Shown one piece after another: positions 1 to 8,840 of a stretch of DNA of 64,000 nt (its first letter is position 1; every line of letters begins with the position of its first letter). The stretch is from positions 1 through 64,000 of the forward strand of contig JAFUOY010000026.1 of the NCBI GenBank assembly GCA_017481595.1, read 5' to 3'. The stretch is from Clostridia bacterium (GTDB lineage Bacteria > Bacillota > Clostridia > Oscillospirales > CAG-272). Both the position numbers and the translations under genes were made by a program. The notes under the pieces were generated by a model. The model had not been told where the DNA came from and ran no database searches. It was given only the letters and a program-made list of their open reading frames with translations.

Positions 1-537
1 AGCGTCGAGAGCCATTCTGGTGCAGTAGCCTTCGGTCATTTCGAGGTAACGAACGCCCTTAGCCTTAGTACCGTACATAGTACCAACCATGGAACGCTCA
101 CCCTTACCGAGGTCTTCCATACCTGCGCCGATAACGAGACCGCCCTCAGAGAATGCGGACTGTGTTCTGCCGTATACGATCTGGAGGAAGAGCTCACGCA
201 TTGCTGTGTTGATAGCGTCGCAAACAAGGTCTGTATTAAGAGCCTCGAGAAGTGTCTTGCCGGGAAGGATCTCAGCAGCCATAGCCGCAGAGTGAGTCAT
301 ACCGGAGCAACCGATAGTCTCAACAAGAGCCTCTTCGATAACGCCGTCCTTAACGTTGAGTGAAAGCTTGCAAGCACCCTGCTGAGGAGCGCACCAGCCA
401 ATACCGTGTGTGTAGCCGGAAATGTCTGTGATCTGCTTTGCCATTACCCATTTGCCTTCTTCAGGAATGGGAGCGGGACCGTGGTGAGGACCCTTAGCAA
501 CGGAGCACATCTGTTCTACTTCGTGTGAATAAATCAT
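1..537 (-). CDS. NifU/IscU-like iron-sulfur cluster assembly scaffold protein (3' end outside window)
   Basis: Translating the minus strand from the ATG at 537-535 gives 179 codons that run off the left edge, so the C-terminus is missing. The start has an AGGAGA ribosome binding site about 7 bases upstream. A segment near residue 75 reads IGCSGMTHSAAMAAEILPGK, which matches the GCG...SS...GKT region of NifU/IscU scaffolds; further Cys residues lie in the N-terminal MCSVAKG and GWCAPQQGAC segments. From the family I infer that it holds or assembles Fe-S clusters in the cytoplasm. Clostridia carry a conserved version of this protein beside a GGGtGRT protein, and that neighbour would lie outside the window. 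The gene is divergent from the pseudouridine synthase. Confidence 0.75.
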   Translation of the reverse strand, partial: MIYSHEVEQMCSVAKGPHHGPAPIPEEGKWVMAKQITDISGYTHGIGWCAPQQGACKLSLNVKDGVIEEALVETIGCSGMTHSAAMAAEILPGKTLLEALNTDLVCDAINTAMRELFLQIVYGRTQSAFSEGGLVIGAGMEDLGKGERSMVGTMYGTKAKGVRYLEMTEGYCTRMALDA

Positions 538-573
538 ATGAGTATCTCCTTGAAATAAAATTTTTTCGATAAT

Positions 574-602
574 ATTATAAACTATTTCGCGTCCAAAATC
601 AA
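574..602 (-). promoter_or_regulatory. Predicted sigma-A promoter of the NifU-like gene
   Basis: On the minus strand TTGATT (602-597) is separated by 17 bases from TATAAT (579-574), 36 bases before the start codon. Confidence 0.55.
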
Positions 603-671
603 TATCTTTTTCGAAAATTGTTTATTACTGTCTAATTGTACATTCACAGCAATTTTTATTTATAAATTCTG

Positions 672-700
672 TTTACATTTAATGGAAAATATGTTATACT
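672..700 (+). promoter_or_regulatory. Predicted sigma-A promoter of the pseudouridine synthase gene
   Basis: TTTACA (672-677), a 17-base spacer and TATACT (695-700) lie just upstream of the AGGAGG ribosome binding site of the gene at 731. Confidence 0.55.
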
Positions 701-730
701 GTAAGGTAATATAAGCCAAAGGAGGATATT

Positions 731-1435
731 ATGCGAGTTGATAAGTTCCTGTCCGAAATGGGTAAGGCGTCCCGTACGGAGAGCGCTAAGCTTGCAAAAA
801 GCGGCAAAATTACCGTAAACGGCGTGATAATCAAAAAAGCGGATATCCATATTGACCCTTATAATGATGAGGTAAAGCTCCTTGGACAAGTCGTTTCCTA
901 TAAGAAATATACCTATATTATGATGAACAAGCCCGAGGGCTACGTAAGCGCTACGGAGGACGGCAGAGAAAAGACCGTGCTCGATCTTTTAAACGACGAG
1001 GAGCGCAAAAAGGATCTTTTCCCCTGCGGCAGACTTGATAAAAACACTCTTGGACTTATAATTCTTACAAACGACGGAGAAAGCGCCCATAAGCTTCTTT
1101 CCCCGAAAAAGCACGTTTCAAAATCCTACCGCTTTAAATCAAAGCTTCCTCTGACGGATGATGACGTTGATTCCCTTGAAAAGGGCGTTGATATCGTAGG
1201 CTATCTTACCAAGCCCTGTAAAATTCAGCTTGATGAAAGCCGTACGGAGGGCATCATTACCATAACCGAGGGTAAATATCACCAGATAAAAAGAATGCTT
1301 GAGGCGGTGGATAACAAAATAACCTATCTTGAGCGAATTACCTTTGGTAATATAAAATTAGATAAAGATCTGGAAAGAGGAGAATGGCGCCACCTTACCA
1401 ACGAGGAGGAAGCATCCCTTCTTTCGGATATATAA
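731..1435 (+). CDS. 16S rRNA pseudouridine synthase, RsuA/RluF family
   Basis: This 234-residue protein has an N-terminal S4 RNA-binding domain (about residues 1-60, starting MRVDKFLSEM) and a pseudouridine synthase domain. Within the latter, GRLDKNTLGL carries the predicted catalytic Asp103, and the lysine-rich KYHQIKRML motif is typical of the RsuA branch. The enzyme isomerises a uridine in rRNA to pseudouridine. Length and domain order are normal for RsuA. The start is supported by an AGGAGG about 6 bases upstream. Whether it modifies 16S (RsuA) or 23S rRNA (RluB/RluF) cannot be decided from sequence alone. The next gene follows after 30 bases with its own ribosome binding site, so co-transcription is possible. 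Confidence 0.88.
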   Translation: MRVDKFLSEMGKASRTESAKLAKSGKITVNGVIIKKADIHIDPYNDEVKLLGQVVSYKKYTYIMMNKPEGYVSATEDGREKTVLDLLNDEERKKDLFPCGRLDKNTLGLIILTNDGESAHKLLSPKKHVSKSYRFKSKLPLTDDDVDSLEKGVDIVGYLTKPCKIQLDESRTEGIITITEGKYHQIKRMLEAVDNKITYLERITFGNIKLDKDLERGEWRHLTNEEEASLLSDI

Positions 1436-1465
1436 AGCAAAAAGAATACATAAAGGAGAATCAGT

Positions 1466-2509
1466 ATGAAAAAATATCTTTTGCCAAATGACGTAAATTG
1501 GTACAGAGCCAATATGCATTGTCATACGACCTGCTCCGACGGCAGCCTTACTCCCGAGGAGGTTAAGGAGGCGTACAAGGCGCAGGGCTATTCCATTGTA
1601 GCGTATACGGACCACGAGGTGCTTCTTGACCACTCCGATTTGAATGATGAAGGCTTTTTGGCGCTTACAAGCTCTGAGTATTCGGTAAACGAGGAGATCC
1701 CCTCCTTTAAACCCATTGAAGCCAACACCGCTGACTGGATGAGAAAGAAAGTATATCATATGAACATATTTTCATCTGATCCTCATAGCACCTTCCAGCC
1801 CGCCACAAGCGAGGAGCAATACGGATGGGTAAAGGAAAGATTTCCCGACACCTTCAAGTGTGATGGAGAAAAGAGAGTATACTCCGTAGAGGGCGCTAAC
1901 GATATTATAAGAAGATGCAACGAGGCAGGCTTCCTCGTTCAGCTCAACCATCCCAACTGGTCCCTTAATGAAAAAGAGGACTACGTAAACCTTGAGGGAC
2001 TTTGGAGTCTTGAAATCCTTAATTACGCAACGGAATGTATCTCGGGCGCAGAATATTGTCCCTATATATATGATGAAATGGTAAGAAACGGTATGTATAA
2101 CCTTTTCTGCACCATGGGTGACGATAACCATAACAGAGGTAGATCCCTCGGCCATTCCTTTGGCGGCTCCACTATGATAGGCGCTAAGGAGCTTAAGTAC
2201 GATCAGGTATTCAACGCCCTTAAAAACGGTGAATTCTACTGTACAAGCGGACGTGAAAATCCTCCCGTTATCAAAGCTCTCTACGTAGAGGATAACGTGG
2301 TTAAGATCGATTTCTCCCCCGCAGTAAAGGTATTCCTTACAGGCTATTGCAGATCCTTCCGCTTCGTTGATCAAGAGGGAGAGGAGTTTACCCACGCAGA
2401 GTTCAACCTTTTGGAAAGCGACGAAATGTTCCGTATTACGGTACGCGATAAATACGGCAACAACGCGCATACACACTTCTATAAAGTATCAGACTACCTT
2501 GAAAAATAA
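1466..2509 (+). CDS. PHP-domain metal-dependent phosphoesterase, copy A
   Basis: This 347-residue protein opens with a PHP domain: NMHCHTTCSDG gives the His18-x-His20 pair and Asp25, YTDHE gives Asp49-His50, and Glu71, His98, His162 and the GDDNHN segment (about 218-223) are further candidate metal ligands. PHP proteins hydrolyse phosphoester bonds with two or three metal ions, and the substrate here is unknown. No signal peptide is seen, so it is probably cytoplasmic. AAAGGAG precedes the start. A full-length paralogue follows 170 bases downstream (2680-3720), so the pair is a tandem duplication. The C-terminal 100 residues have no motif that I recognise. Confidence 0.75.
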   Translation: MKKYLLPNDVNWYRANMHCHTTCSDGSLTPEEVKEAYKAQGYSIVAYTDHEVLLDHSDLNDEGFLALTSSEYSVNEEIPSFKPIEANTADWMRKKVYHMNIFSSDPHSTFQPATSEEQYGWVKERFPDTFKCDGEKRVYSVEGANDIIRRCNEAGFLVQLNHPNWSLNEKEDYVNLEGLWSLEILNYATECISGAEYCPYIYDEMVRNGMYNLFCTMGDDNHNRGRSLGHSFGGSTMIGAKELKYDQVFNALKNGEFYCTSGRENPPVIKALYVEDNVVKIDFSPAVKVFLTGYCRSFRFVDQEGEEFTHAEFNLLESDEMFRITVRDKYGNNAHTHFYKVSDYLEK

Positions 2510-2679
2510 GCAATAAGCGGCGTAATACTGCGTTCCTCCTCGATGACGACTTCGACTATCATCAAGATAGCCATCAGCCGCCCTCTGCGGTGAGCCTTGT
2601 CTTACTTGCTTCTTGCTCATTTTTGGTGAGCTTTGGCACATAAGATGATATCCCTTCTTAAATAAAAGGAGAACAAATA
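2510..2679. other. Intergenic spacer with the flanking part of the PHP gene duplication
   Basis: The first bases after the stop (GCAATAAGCGGCG, then AATACTGCGTT) recur almost unchanged after the second PHP gene at 3721-3746. The duplication therefore included 3' flanking sequence. The rest of the spacer has no convincing promoter or terminator, so both PHP genes may be read from one transcript. Confidence 0.6.
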
Positions 2680-3720
2680 ATGAAAAAATACCTTTTACCC
2701 GAAAACGTAAATTGGTACAGAGCGAATATGCACTGTCACACCGTTCACTCCGACGGACAAATGACACCCGAGGAGGTCAAGGAGCTTTACAAAAATCACG
2801 GATATTCAATTATTGCGTATTCCGACCACGAAATACTTCTTGACCACTCCGACTTGAATGATAAAGACTTTTTGGCTATTACAAGCTGCGAATACTCGGT
2901 AAACGAGGCAGAGCCCTCCTTCCCACAGATTTTCGGCGCGGATACGGGCAGATGGCCGAGAGTAAAATGCTATCATTTCAATATTTTTTCAAAGGACCCT
3001 CACAACACATTCCAGCCTGCCACCAGCAAGGAGCAGCATTGGATACTCAAGGAAAGATACAAGGACGTTTGCAAGTGCGACGGACTTGAAAGAGTGTATT
3101 CCGTTGAGGGCGCTAACGAAATTATTAAAAGATGTAACGAGGCAGGCTTCCTCGTTCAGCTTAACCATCCCTATTGGTCACTTAACGAAAGAGAGGATTA
3201 TATCAACCTCAAGGGCCTTTGGGGTCTTGAAATACTCAACTACGGTACCGAGCTTGAAACGGGAAGCGAATACTGTCCCTACATCTACGACGATATGATA
3301 AGACACGGTATGTACGACCTTAAATGCACCATGGGTGACGATAATCATAACCCGGGCAAAACAGGCAGATACTGCTTTGGCGGCTCCACCTTTATCGGTG
3401 CTAAGGAGCTTGAATACGGACAGGTTATGGACGCGCTCGAAAAGGGTGAGTTCTACTGCGCCTCCGGTGAGGACGACCCCCCTCAGTTCAAGGCTCTTTA
3501 CGTAGAGGATAATATCATTAAAATAGATTGCTCCCCCGTAAACAGCGTGTTTGTCAACGCCTATGGCAGAGCAGACCGTAATATCCTCGGCAAGGATATA
3601 ACCCACGCCGAATTCCCCTTGAGAGAAAGCGACGTATATTTCCGTATTACTATCCGCGATAGCAGAGGTAATAATGCGCATACGCATACCTACTTTGTTA
3701 AGGACCTTATTGAAAAATAA
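2680..3720 (+). CDS. PHP-domain metal-dependent phosphoesterase, copy B
   Basis: This 346-residue protein is collinear with copy A over its whole length. It keeps the putative metal ligands: NMHCHTVHSDG (HxH and Asp), YSDHE, CEYSVN, the LNHPYWS histidine and GDDNHN. The reaction should be phosphoester hydrolysis by a PHP metal centre, with unknown substrate. The copies differ mainly around residues 75-95 and in the C-terminal third, which suggests diverged specificity and not a very recent copy. The start has AAAGGAG upstream. The downstream homology with copy A ends where a dispersed repeat begins at about 3752. Confidence 0.75.
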   Translation: MKKYLLPENVNWYRANMHCHTVHSDGQMTPEEVKELYKNHGYSIIAYSDHEILLDHSDLNDKDFLAITSCEYSVNEAEPSFPQIFGADTGRWPRVKCYHFNIFSKDPHNTFQPATSKEQHWILKERYKDVCKCDGLERVYSVEGANEIIKRCNEAGFLVQLNHPYWSLNEREDYINLKGLWGLEILNYGTELETGSEYCPYIYDDMIRHGMYDLKCTMGDDNHNPGKTGRYCFGGSTFIGAKELEYGQVMDALEKGEFYCASGEDDPPQFKALYVEDNIIKIDCSPVNSVFVNAYGRADRNILGKDITHAEFPLRESDVYFRITIRDSRGNNAHTHTYFVKDLIEK

Positions 3721-3754
3721 GCAATAAGCGGCGCAATACTGCGTTACTCCTTAA

Positions 3755-3848
3755 GCCTTCCCTTGCGAGGGAAGGGGGACCGCATAGGGGTTCCCCAAAG
3801 TGAATAATATGAACTTTGGGGGTTCGCGTGATTGCGGTGGATGAGTAG
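3755..3848 (+). repeat. Dispersed palindromic repeat, family CCTTCCC/GGATGAG, copy 1
   Basis: A hairpin CCTTCCCTTGCGAGGGAAGG is followed by GGGACC, a variable hairpin, and GGTGGATGAGTAG. The same conserved arms occur at 15086-15138 and 52437-52487. In this copy the loop of the second hairpin (CCGCA...TGCGG) holds another hairpin element (3787-3825). Confidence 0.8.
3787..3825 (+). repeat. Short hairpin element GGGGTTCCCCAAAG..CTTTGGGGGTTC, copy 1
   Basis: The segment starts GGGGTTCCCCAAAG, has an AT-rich loop, and ends CTTTGGGGGTTC. It sits inside the larger repeat at 3755-3848. Related copies are at 38551-38587 (same orientation) and 47141-47179 (reverse complement). Confidence 0.75.
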
Positions 3849-3917
3849 TAATAATTGAATTAGCAATTTATAATTTTTGATTTACATAAGTTAAACACTC
3901 TTTCCCACCAAAAAGGG

Positions 3918-3973
3918 ATACAACACCCCCTATTTGTGGCAAAAATAAGTGAAAAACAGGGGGGTGCTGTATG
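3918..3973. other. Long imperfect inverted repeat upstream of tex
   Basis: The arms ATACAACACCCCC and GGGGGTGCTGTAT flank an AT-rich loop of about 30 bases. No T-run follows on the plus strand, so this is not a clear terminator. It lies about 90 bases before the tex start and could shape the leader RNA. Apart from this and the dispersed repeat, the 3721-4061 gap holds nothing I recognise. Confidence 0.5.
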
Positions 3974-4061
3974 CATTTTCCCCTGAAAAACAACAAATTC
4001 CATTTACAACAACGTATACCATTTATGCAACAAAATTTTACAAAAAGGATATAGCAAAACA

Positions 4062-6212
4062 ATGAACATTATAAACGAACTTGCAAAAGAATTTAATTTA
4101 GCCATCAGCCGCGTAGAGGCTACCGTAGCTCTTATAGACGACGGAAACACCATCCCCTTTATCGCTCGATACAGAAAAGAGGTTACAGGCTCCCTTGACG
4201 ATACCGTCCTTCGTGACCTTGACGAAAGACTTAAGTATCTCCGCTCTCTCGAAACGAGAAAGGAGGAGGTAAGATCTCTTATTGACGCACAGGGTAAGCT
4301 TACTCCCGAAATTGAGGAGGCGCTTGCCAATGCAAAGATACTTACAGAGGTAGAGGATATTTACCGTCCGTTTAAGCCCAAGAGAAAGACAAGAGCGTCC
4401 GTAGCCCGTGAAAAAGGACTTGAGCCCTTGGCAGCACTTCTTATGGAGCAGAGAGATTCCTACGAAAAGGATATTATCGCCATTGCCGAGGAATATATAA
4501 ATGAAGAAAAGGGCGTAAAAACAGCTGATGACGCTATTGCAGGTGCAAAGGATATTATCGCAGAGGATATCTCCGATAACGCAGAATACAGAAAATCCAT
4601 CCGCGCCTTGACTCACGATCACGGTCTTATCGTGTCCAAGAAGGCAAAGGAGGAGGACTCCGTATACAGCTCCTATTACGATTATAATTAAAGCATTAAA
4701 AAGATCCCCGGACACAGAGTCCTGGCTATAAACAGAGGAGAAAAGGAGGAGTTCCTTAAGGTCGACGTACAGATCGAAAGCGATATTATCCTTAACTACC
4801 TCTTCTCACAGATAATTACCAATGCAAAGAGCCCCGCAAGAGATTATCTTGCAGCAACCATAGTAGACAGCTATGACCGTCTTATTGCTCCCTCCGTTGA
4901 AAGAGAAATAAGAACGGCGCTCTTTGATGATGCAAGTGAAAGCGCAATAAAGCTCTTCTCCGACAACCTTAAGCATCTTCTTATGCAGGCTCCCTTAAAG
5001 GGTAAGACTGTCCTCGGCTATGACCCGGGCTACAGAACGGGATGTAAGCTTGCCGTAGTTGACAAAACGGGTAAGGTAATAACCACCGCCGTAATTTACC
5101 CCACAAAGCCGAGAGAGGATATTGCGGGCTCCGAAAAAACAGTTATGTCCCTTATCAAGAAGTACGGCGTTGACGTTGTGGCTATCGGTAACGGTACCGC
5201 CTCCAAGGAAAGCGAGATCTTTATTGCAAACGTGCTTAAAAAGCTTGATACGGATAAGAAATACACAATGGTAAGCGAGGCAGGTGCCTCCGTTTACTCT
5301 GCGTCCAAGCTCGGCGCTGAAGAATTCCCCGATTTTGACGTTACACAGCGCTCCGCGGTTTCCATTGCAAGACGCTTGCAGGACCCCTTGGCAGAGCTTG
5401 TTAAGATCGACCCCAAGTCCATCGGTGTCGGTCAGTATCAGCACGATATGAAGCAGGCAAGACTTGACGAGGCCCTTGGCGGAGTAGTTGAGGACTGCGT
5501 AAACAGTATCGGCGTTGACATCAATACCGCGTCCTACTCCCTCCTTTCCTACATTTCGGGCATCAATCTTACCTCTGCTAAAAACATTGTAAAATACCGT
5601 GAGGAAAACGGTGAGTTTACAAAGAGAGAGCAGCTTCTTAAGGTGCCCAAGATAGGTAATAAGGCGTATCAGCAGTGCGCAGGCTTCCTCCGTGTGCCCG
5701 ATTCCAAGGAGATCCTTGACAATACAGGCGTTCACCCCGAGGCTTACGCGGCTACAAAGCAGCTACTTGAAAAGTTTGAATATACAAAGGCAGACGTAGC
5801 GGGCGGCGCTCTTTCCGATCTTCGTAAAAAGTGTACCAAATACGGCACGAAGAAGCTTGCAGACGAGCTTCAGATTGGTGAGCCTACGCTCCTTGACATC
5901 ATTGGCGAGCTTGAAAAGCCCGGCCGTGACGTGCGTGATTCCCTCCCACAGGTCATCTTAAGAGACGACGTTTTGGGTATGGAGGATCTTAAGGAGGGTA
6001 TGCTTATGACGGGTACGGTAAGAAACGTAATCGACTTTGGCGCCTTCGTGGATATCGGCGTTCATCAGGATGGACTCGTTCATATCTCCGAAATTTCGGA
6101 TAAGTACGTAAAGCATCCCTCCGAGGTGCTGAGCGTTGGTGATATAGTCAACGTAAAGATCAAGAGCGTGGACCTTAACAAGAAGAGAATAGGTCTTACA
6201 ATGAAAATTTGA
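4062..6212 (+). pseudogene. tex: Tex-type transcription accessory / RNA-binding protein, interrupted by one in-frame stop
   Basis: A single reading frame from 4062 to 6212 (716 codons plus stop, the usual Tex length) is broken only by a TAA at 4689-4691, codon 210. Sequence on both sides belongs to Tex. Upstream is the N-terminal helical region (for example IPFIARYRKEVTGSLDD). Downstream are IKKIPGHRVLAINRGEKEE, the YqgF-like GYDPGYRTG motif, the helix-hairpin-helix region and a C-terminal S1 domain (about codons 645-716). Other Tex proteins have Tyr-Ser-Glu-Pro where this one reads Tyr-Asn-stop-Ser, so a GAA to TAA change would explain it. The frame is otherwise intact. It could be a young pseudogene, a consensus error, readthrough, or two polypeptides with a restart at 4983. 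Confidence 0.85.
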
Positions 6213-6297
6213 CTATAGCCTAAATTTAACAAAAAAAAGAGGGTGGATTTGTATACTTTGCACAAAAAATAAATAAAAATTTTGTGTAAAAAATCAC

Positions 6298-6326
6298 TTT
6301 AAATTTTTGACTTTTTCTGCTATAAT
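6298..6326 (+). promoter_or_regulatory. Predicted promoter of the MsmK-type ATPase gene
   Basis: TATAAT (6321-6326) is preceded by TGC, an extended -10. TTTAAA (6298-6303) stands at a 17-base spacing as a weak -35. Confidence 0.55.
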
Positions 6327-6332
6327 ATAAGT

Positions 6333-6441
6333 ACTAAAATATGCTAAGTGCGGCAGATTTGCGCCGTAATGGCAGTTGTTCCTCGAAAAGAGGACCTCGG
6401 TTAGAAAAATAAAAGTTACATAAACAAGGAGAATTTTCAGT
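6333..6441 (+). other. 5' leader of about 105 bases with small hairpins
   Basis: Between the promoter and the ATG the leader contains two short inverted repeats, CGGCAGATTTGCGCCG and CCTCGAAAAGAGG. No known riboswitch class is recognisable. The AAGGAGAA ribosome binding site is at the 3' end. Confidence 0.35.
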
Positions 6442-7599
6442 ATGGCAAGTTTATCATTAAAGCATATCTACAAGAAGTATCCCGGTGGCGTTACAGCCGT
6501 TTCCGACTTCAACCTTGAGATTCAGGACAAAGAATTCGTTATCTTCGTTGGTCCCTCCGGTTGTGGTAAATCAACAACTCTTCGTATGATCGCAGGTCTT
6601 GAAGAGATCACAGAGGGTGAGCTCCGTATTGACGGCACACTCGTAAACGACGTTGCTCCTAAGGATAGAGATATCGCGATGGTATTCCAGAACTATGCTC
6701 TTTATCCTCATATGACTGTATACGAAAACATGGCATTCGGTCTTAAGCTCAGAAAGGTACCGAAAGAAACAATCAAGCGCCGTGTTGAATCCGCAGCTAA
6801 GATCCTCGGTATCGAAGCACTTCTTGACAGAAAGCCTAAGGCTATGTCCGGTGGTCAGAAGCAGCGTGTTGCTCTCGGACGTGCTATCGTAAGAGAACCT
6901 AAGGTATTCTTGCTTGACGAGCCTCTTTCCAACCTCGACGCTAAGCTCCGTGCTGCCATGAGAACTGAGATCACAAAGATCCACCAGACAATCGGTACAA
7001 CATTTATTTACGTTACTCACGACCAGGTTGAGGCTATGACAATGGCTACAAGAATCGTAGTTATGAAGGATGGTCTTATCCAGCAGGTTGACACACCTCA
7101 GAACCTCTATGACAAGCCTGTTAACATCTTCGTTGCAGGATTTATCGGCACACCTCAGATGAACTTCCTCATTTCCACACTTGAAAAGAAGGAAGACGGC
7201 GCTTACATAACATTCGGCTCCAACACAATTAAGCTTCCCGCTGAAAAGTCTAACGATCCCGCTCTTGAGCCCTACTATGGTAAGGAAGTTATCGCAGGTA
7301 TCCGTCCTGAGCTTATTCATGACGAGCCCATTTACCTCTCCTCCATGTCCGATAACGTTATCGAAGCTAACGTTGACGTTACTGAGCTTATGGGTGCTGA
7401 AATCTACCTTTACCTCGCTGTTGACGGCGCTGAAGCATTCAACGTTGAAGCAAGCAAGGGTGAAAACGTTAAGAACGATATCATCGCAAGAGTATCCTCC
7501 CGTTCACAGGCAAGAGCCGGTGACAGAATTCAGGTTGCTATCGACGCTTCCAGAATCCACCTCTTCGACAAGGACACTCAGAAGTACATTATCCACTAA
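6442..7599 (+). CDS. Sugar ABC importer ATP-binding protein, MsmK/UgpC/MalK type
   Basis: This 385-residue ATPase has Walker A GPSGCGKST (37-45), signature SGGQKQR (136-142), Walker B VFLLDE (155-160), the switch His193 in THDQVEAMT, and a C-terminal TOBE/OB regulatory region typical of carbohydrate-importer ATPases. It should energise one or more sugar importers by ATP hydrolysis at the membrane. No permease or binding-protein genes are next to it: it has its own promoter and a strong terminator follows. It therefore looks like an orphan, shared ATPase, as known for MsmK in streptococci and MsmX in Bacillus. The substrate is not predictable. Confidence 0.9.
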   Translation: MASLSLKHIYKKYPGGVTAVSDFNLEIQDKEFVIFVGPSGCGKSTTLRMIAGLEEITEGELRIDGTLVNDVAPKDRDIAMVFQNYALYPHMTVYENMAFGLKLRKVPKETIKRRVESAAKILGIEALLDRKPKAMSGGQKQRVALGRAIVREPKVFLLDEPLSNLDAKLRAAMRTEITKIHQTIGTTFIYVTHDQVEAMTMATRIVVMKDGLIQQVDTPQNLYDKPVNIFVAGFIGTPQMNFLISTLEKKEDGAYITFGSNTIKLPAEKSNDPALEPYYGKEVIAGIRPELIHDEPIYLSSMSDNVIEANVDVTELMGAEIYLYLAVDGAEAFNVEASKGENVKNDIIARVSSRSQARAGDRIQVAIDASRIHLFDKDTQKYIIH

Positions 7600-7611
7600 T
7601 TCCGATAATAC

Positions 7612-7642
7612 AAAATCCCCTGATTTTCAGGGGATTTTTGTT
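7612..7642 (+). terminator. Rho-independent terminator after the ATPase gene
   Basis: The hairpin AATCCCCTGA / TCAGGGGATT is followed by a T-run and starts 13 bases after the stop codon. Confidence 0.85.
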
Positions 7643-7649
7643 TTTATTA

Positions 7650-7678
7650 TTGACTTTTAAAAATAAATGATGTAATAT
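7650..7678 (+). promoter_or_regulatory. Predicted sigma-A promoter of the oxidoreductase gene
   Basis: TTGACT (7650-7655), 17-base spacer, TAATAT (7673-7678). Confidence 0.65.
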
Positions 7679-7735
7679 TATTATGACAGGTTATGTCTTA
7701 TTATTATATATACGCGCGAAAGGATAATAATAAAA

Positions 7736-8779
7736 ATGAAGAAAAAATTTGCAGTCGTAGGCTATGGCGGAATGGGCTCCTGGCACGTAAATCACGCCCT
7801 TAAGAGCGACGTTTTAGAGCTTAGCGGTATTTACGATATAGACGATAAAAAATCAAAGCTCGCTATGGAAAGAGGCATTAAGGCATACGCTTCTCTTGAT
7901 GAGCTTATTGCAGACAAGGACGTGGAGCTTGTTACGGTCGCGATCCCCAATGACGTACATCTTGACACCGTTGTACGCTTGCTCAAGGGGGGCAAAAACG
8001 TAGTTTGTGAAAAGCCCGTTGCTCTCTCAACAGAGGAATTTAATACAATGGTTGCTACCGCTAAGGAAAGCGGTAAGCTCTTTACCGTTCATCAGAACAG
8101 AAGATGGGACGTTGACTATCTCGCTATCCAGGCAATTTGTGACAGCGGTGAGATCGGTAAGCCCTTAAGAATAGAATCAAGAATCCACGGCTCCCGCGGT
8201 ATCCCCTCCGACTGGAGAGGTATGAAGGAGTACGGCGGCGGTATGATACTTGACTGGGGCGTTCACCTTATTGACCAGCTTATGCTCGTGTTCAAGGATG
8301 AAAAGATCGCTACCATCAACTGTACAGAAACCCATATCACCAACAAAGAGGTTGATGACGGCTTCTACCTTACCATCACATTTGAAAGCGGCGCAGTTGC
8401 CTTCGTTGAGGTTGGTACATATAATTTCCTTTCCTTGCCAAGATTCTATATGAAGAGTGAAAACGGAACGGCTCTTATCCAGGATTGGAGAGAAAAGGCA
8501 AAGGTTGCAAAGTGCAAGTACTGGCACGAAAACGACGTGCTTCCCGTACAGACTGCGGCAGGCCTTACAAAAACTATGGCGCCACGCGACAGCATTACAA
8601 TGGACGTATATGAAAAGGACATTCCTGTATCCGACGTTCACGATTTCTACCGTAACGTATGCAAGGCAATAGACGGAGAGGAAGCTCAGCTCGTAACTCA
8701 CGAGCAGGTTGGACTCGTCCTTAAGATAATGGAGCATTGCTTCAAGTCGGGCGGCTTGACCATTAAGTTTGAATATTGA
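7736..8779 (+). CDS. Gfo/Idh/MocA-family NAD(P)-dependent oxidoreductase
   Basis: This 347-residue protein has an N-terminal Rossmann fold with the glycine-rich GYGGMG motif (9-14) and the family's EKP motif (Glu92-Lys93-Pro94), in which the lysine is catalytic. The C-terminal alpha/beta substrate domain carries WGVHLIDQ, which includes the usual catalytic-site histidine. Members oxidise or reduce sugars, inositols or aminosugars with NAD(P); the substrate here is unknown. It is monocistronic between its own promoter and terminator. Its position after a sugar ATPase fits carbohydrate metabolism, but that is inference. Confidence 0.88.
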   Translation: MKKKFAVVGYGGMGSWHVNHALKSDVLELSGIYDIDDKKSKLAMERGIKAYASLDELIADKDVELVTVAIPNDVHLDTVVRLLKGGKNVVCEKPVALSTEEFNTMVATAKESGKLFTVHQNRRWDVDYLAIQAICDSGEIGKPLRIESRIHGSRGIPSDWRGMKEYGGGMILDWGVHLIDQLMLVFKDEKIATINCTETHITNKEVDDGFYLTITFESGAVAFVEVGTYNFLSLPRFYMKSENGTALIQDWREKAKVAKCKYWHENDVLPVQTAAGLTKTMAPRDSITMDVYEKDIPVSDVHDFYRNVCKAIDGEEAQLVTHEQVGLVLKIMEHCFKSGGLTIKFEY

Positions 8780-8805
8780 TTTTACTTTATAAATTATAAA
8801 TAAGG

Positions 8806-8840
8806 AAGAGATCTTACTTTCGTAGGGTCTCTTTTTTTTG
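8806..8840 (+). terminator. Rho-independent terminator after the oxidoreductase gene
   Basis: AGAGATCTTAC and GTAGGGTCTCT pair around a TTTC loop (with G-T wobbles) and are followed by a run of T. Confidence 0.8.

Noticed and set aside
3918-3973. Terminator or riboswitch upstream of tex
   Set aside because: The stem is long, but no T-run follows and no known riboswitch features are visible.
4692-6212. A separate Tex-like gene starting at the ATG 4983
   Set aside because: The frame is open and Tex-like from codon 211 on, upstream of that ATG, and there is no ribosome binding site before 4983. One interrupted gene is the simpler reading.
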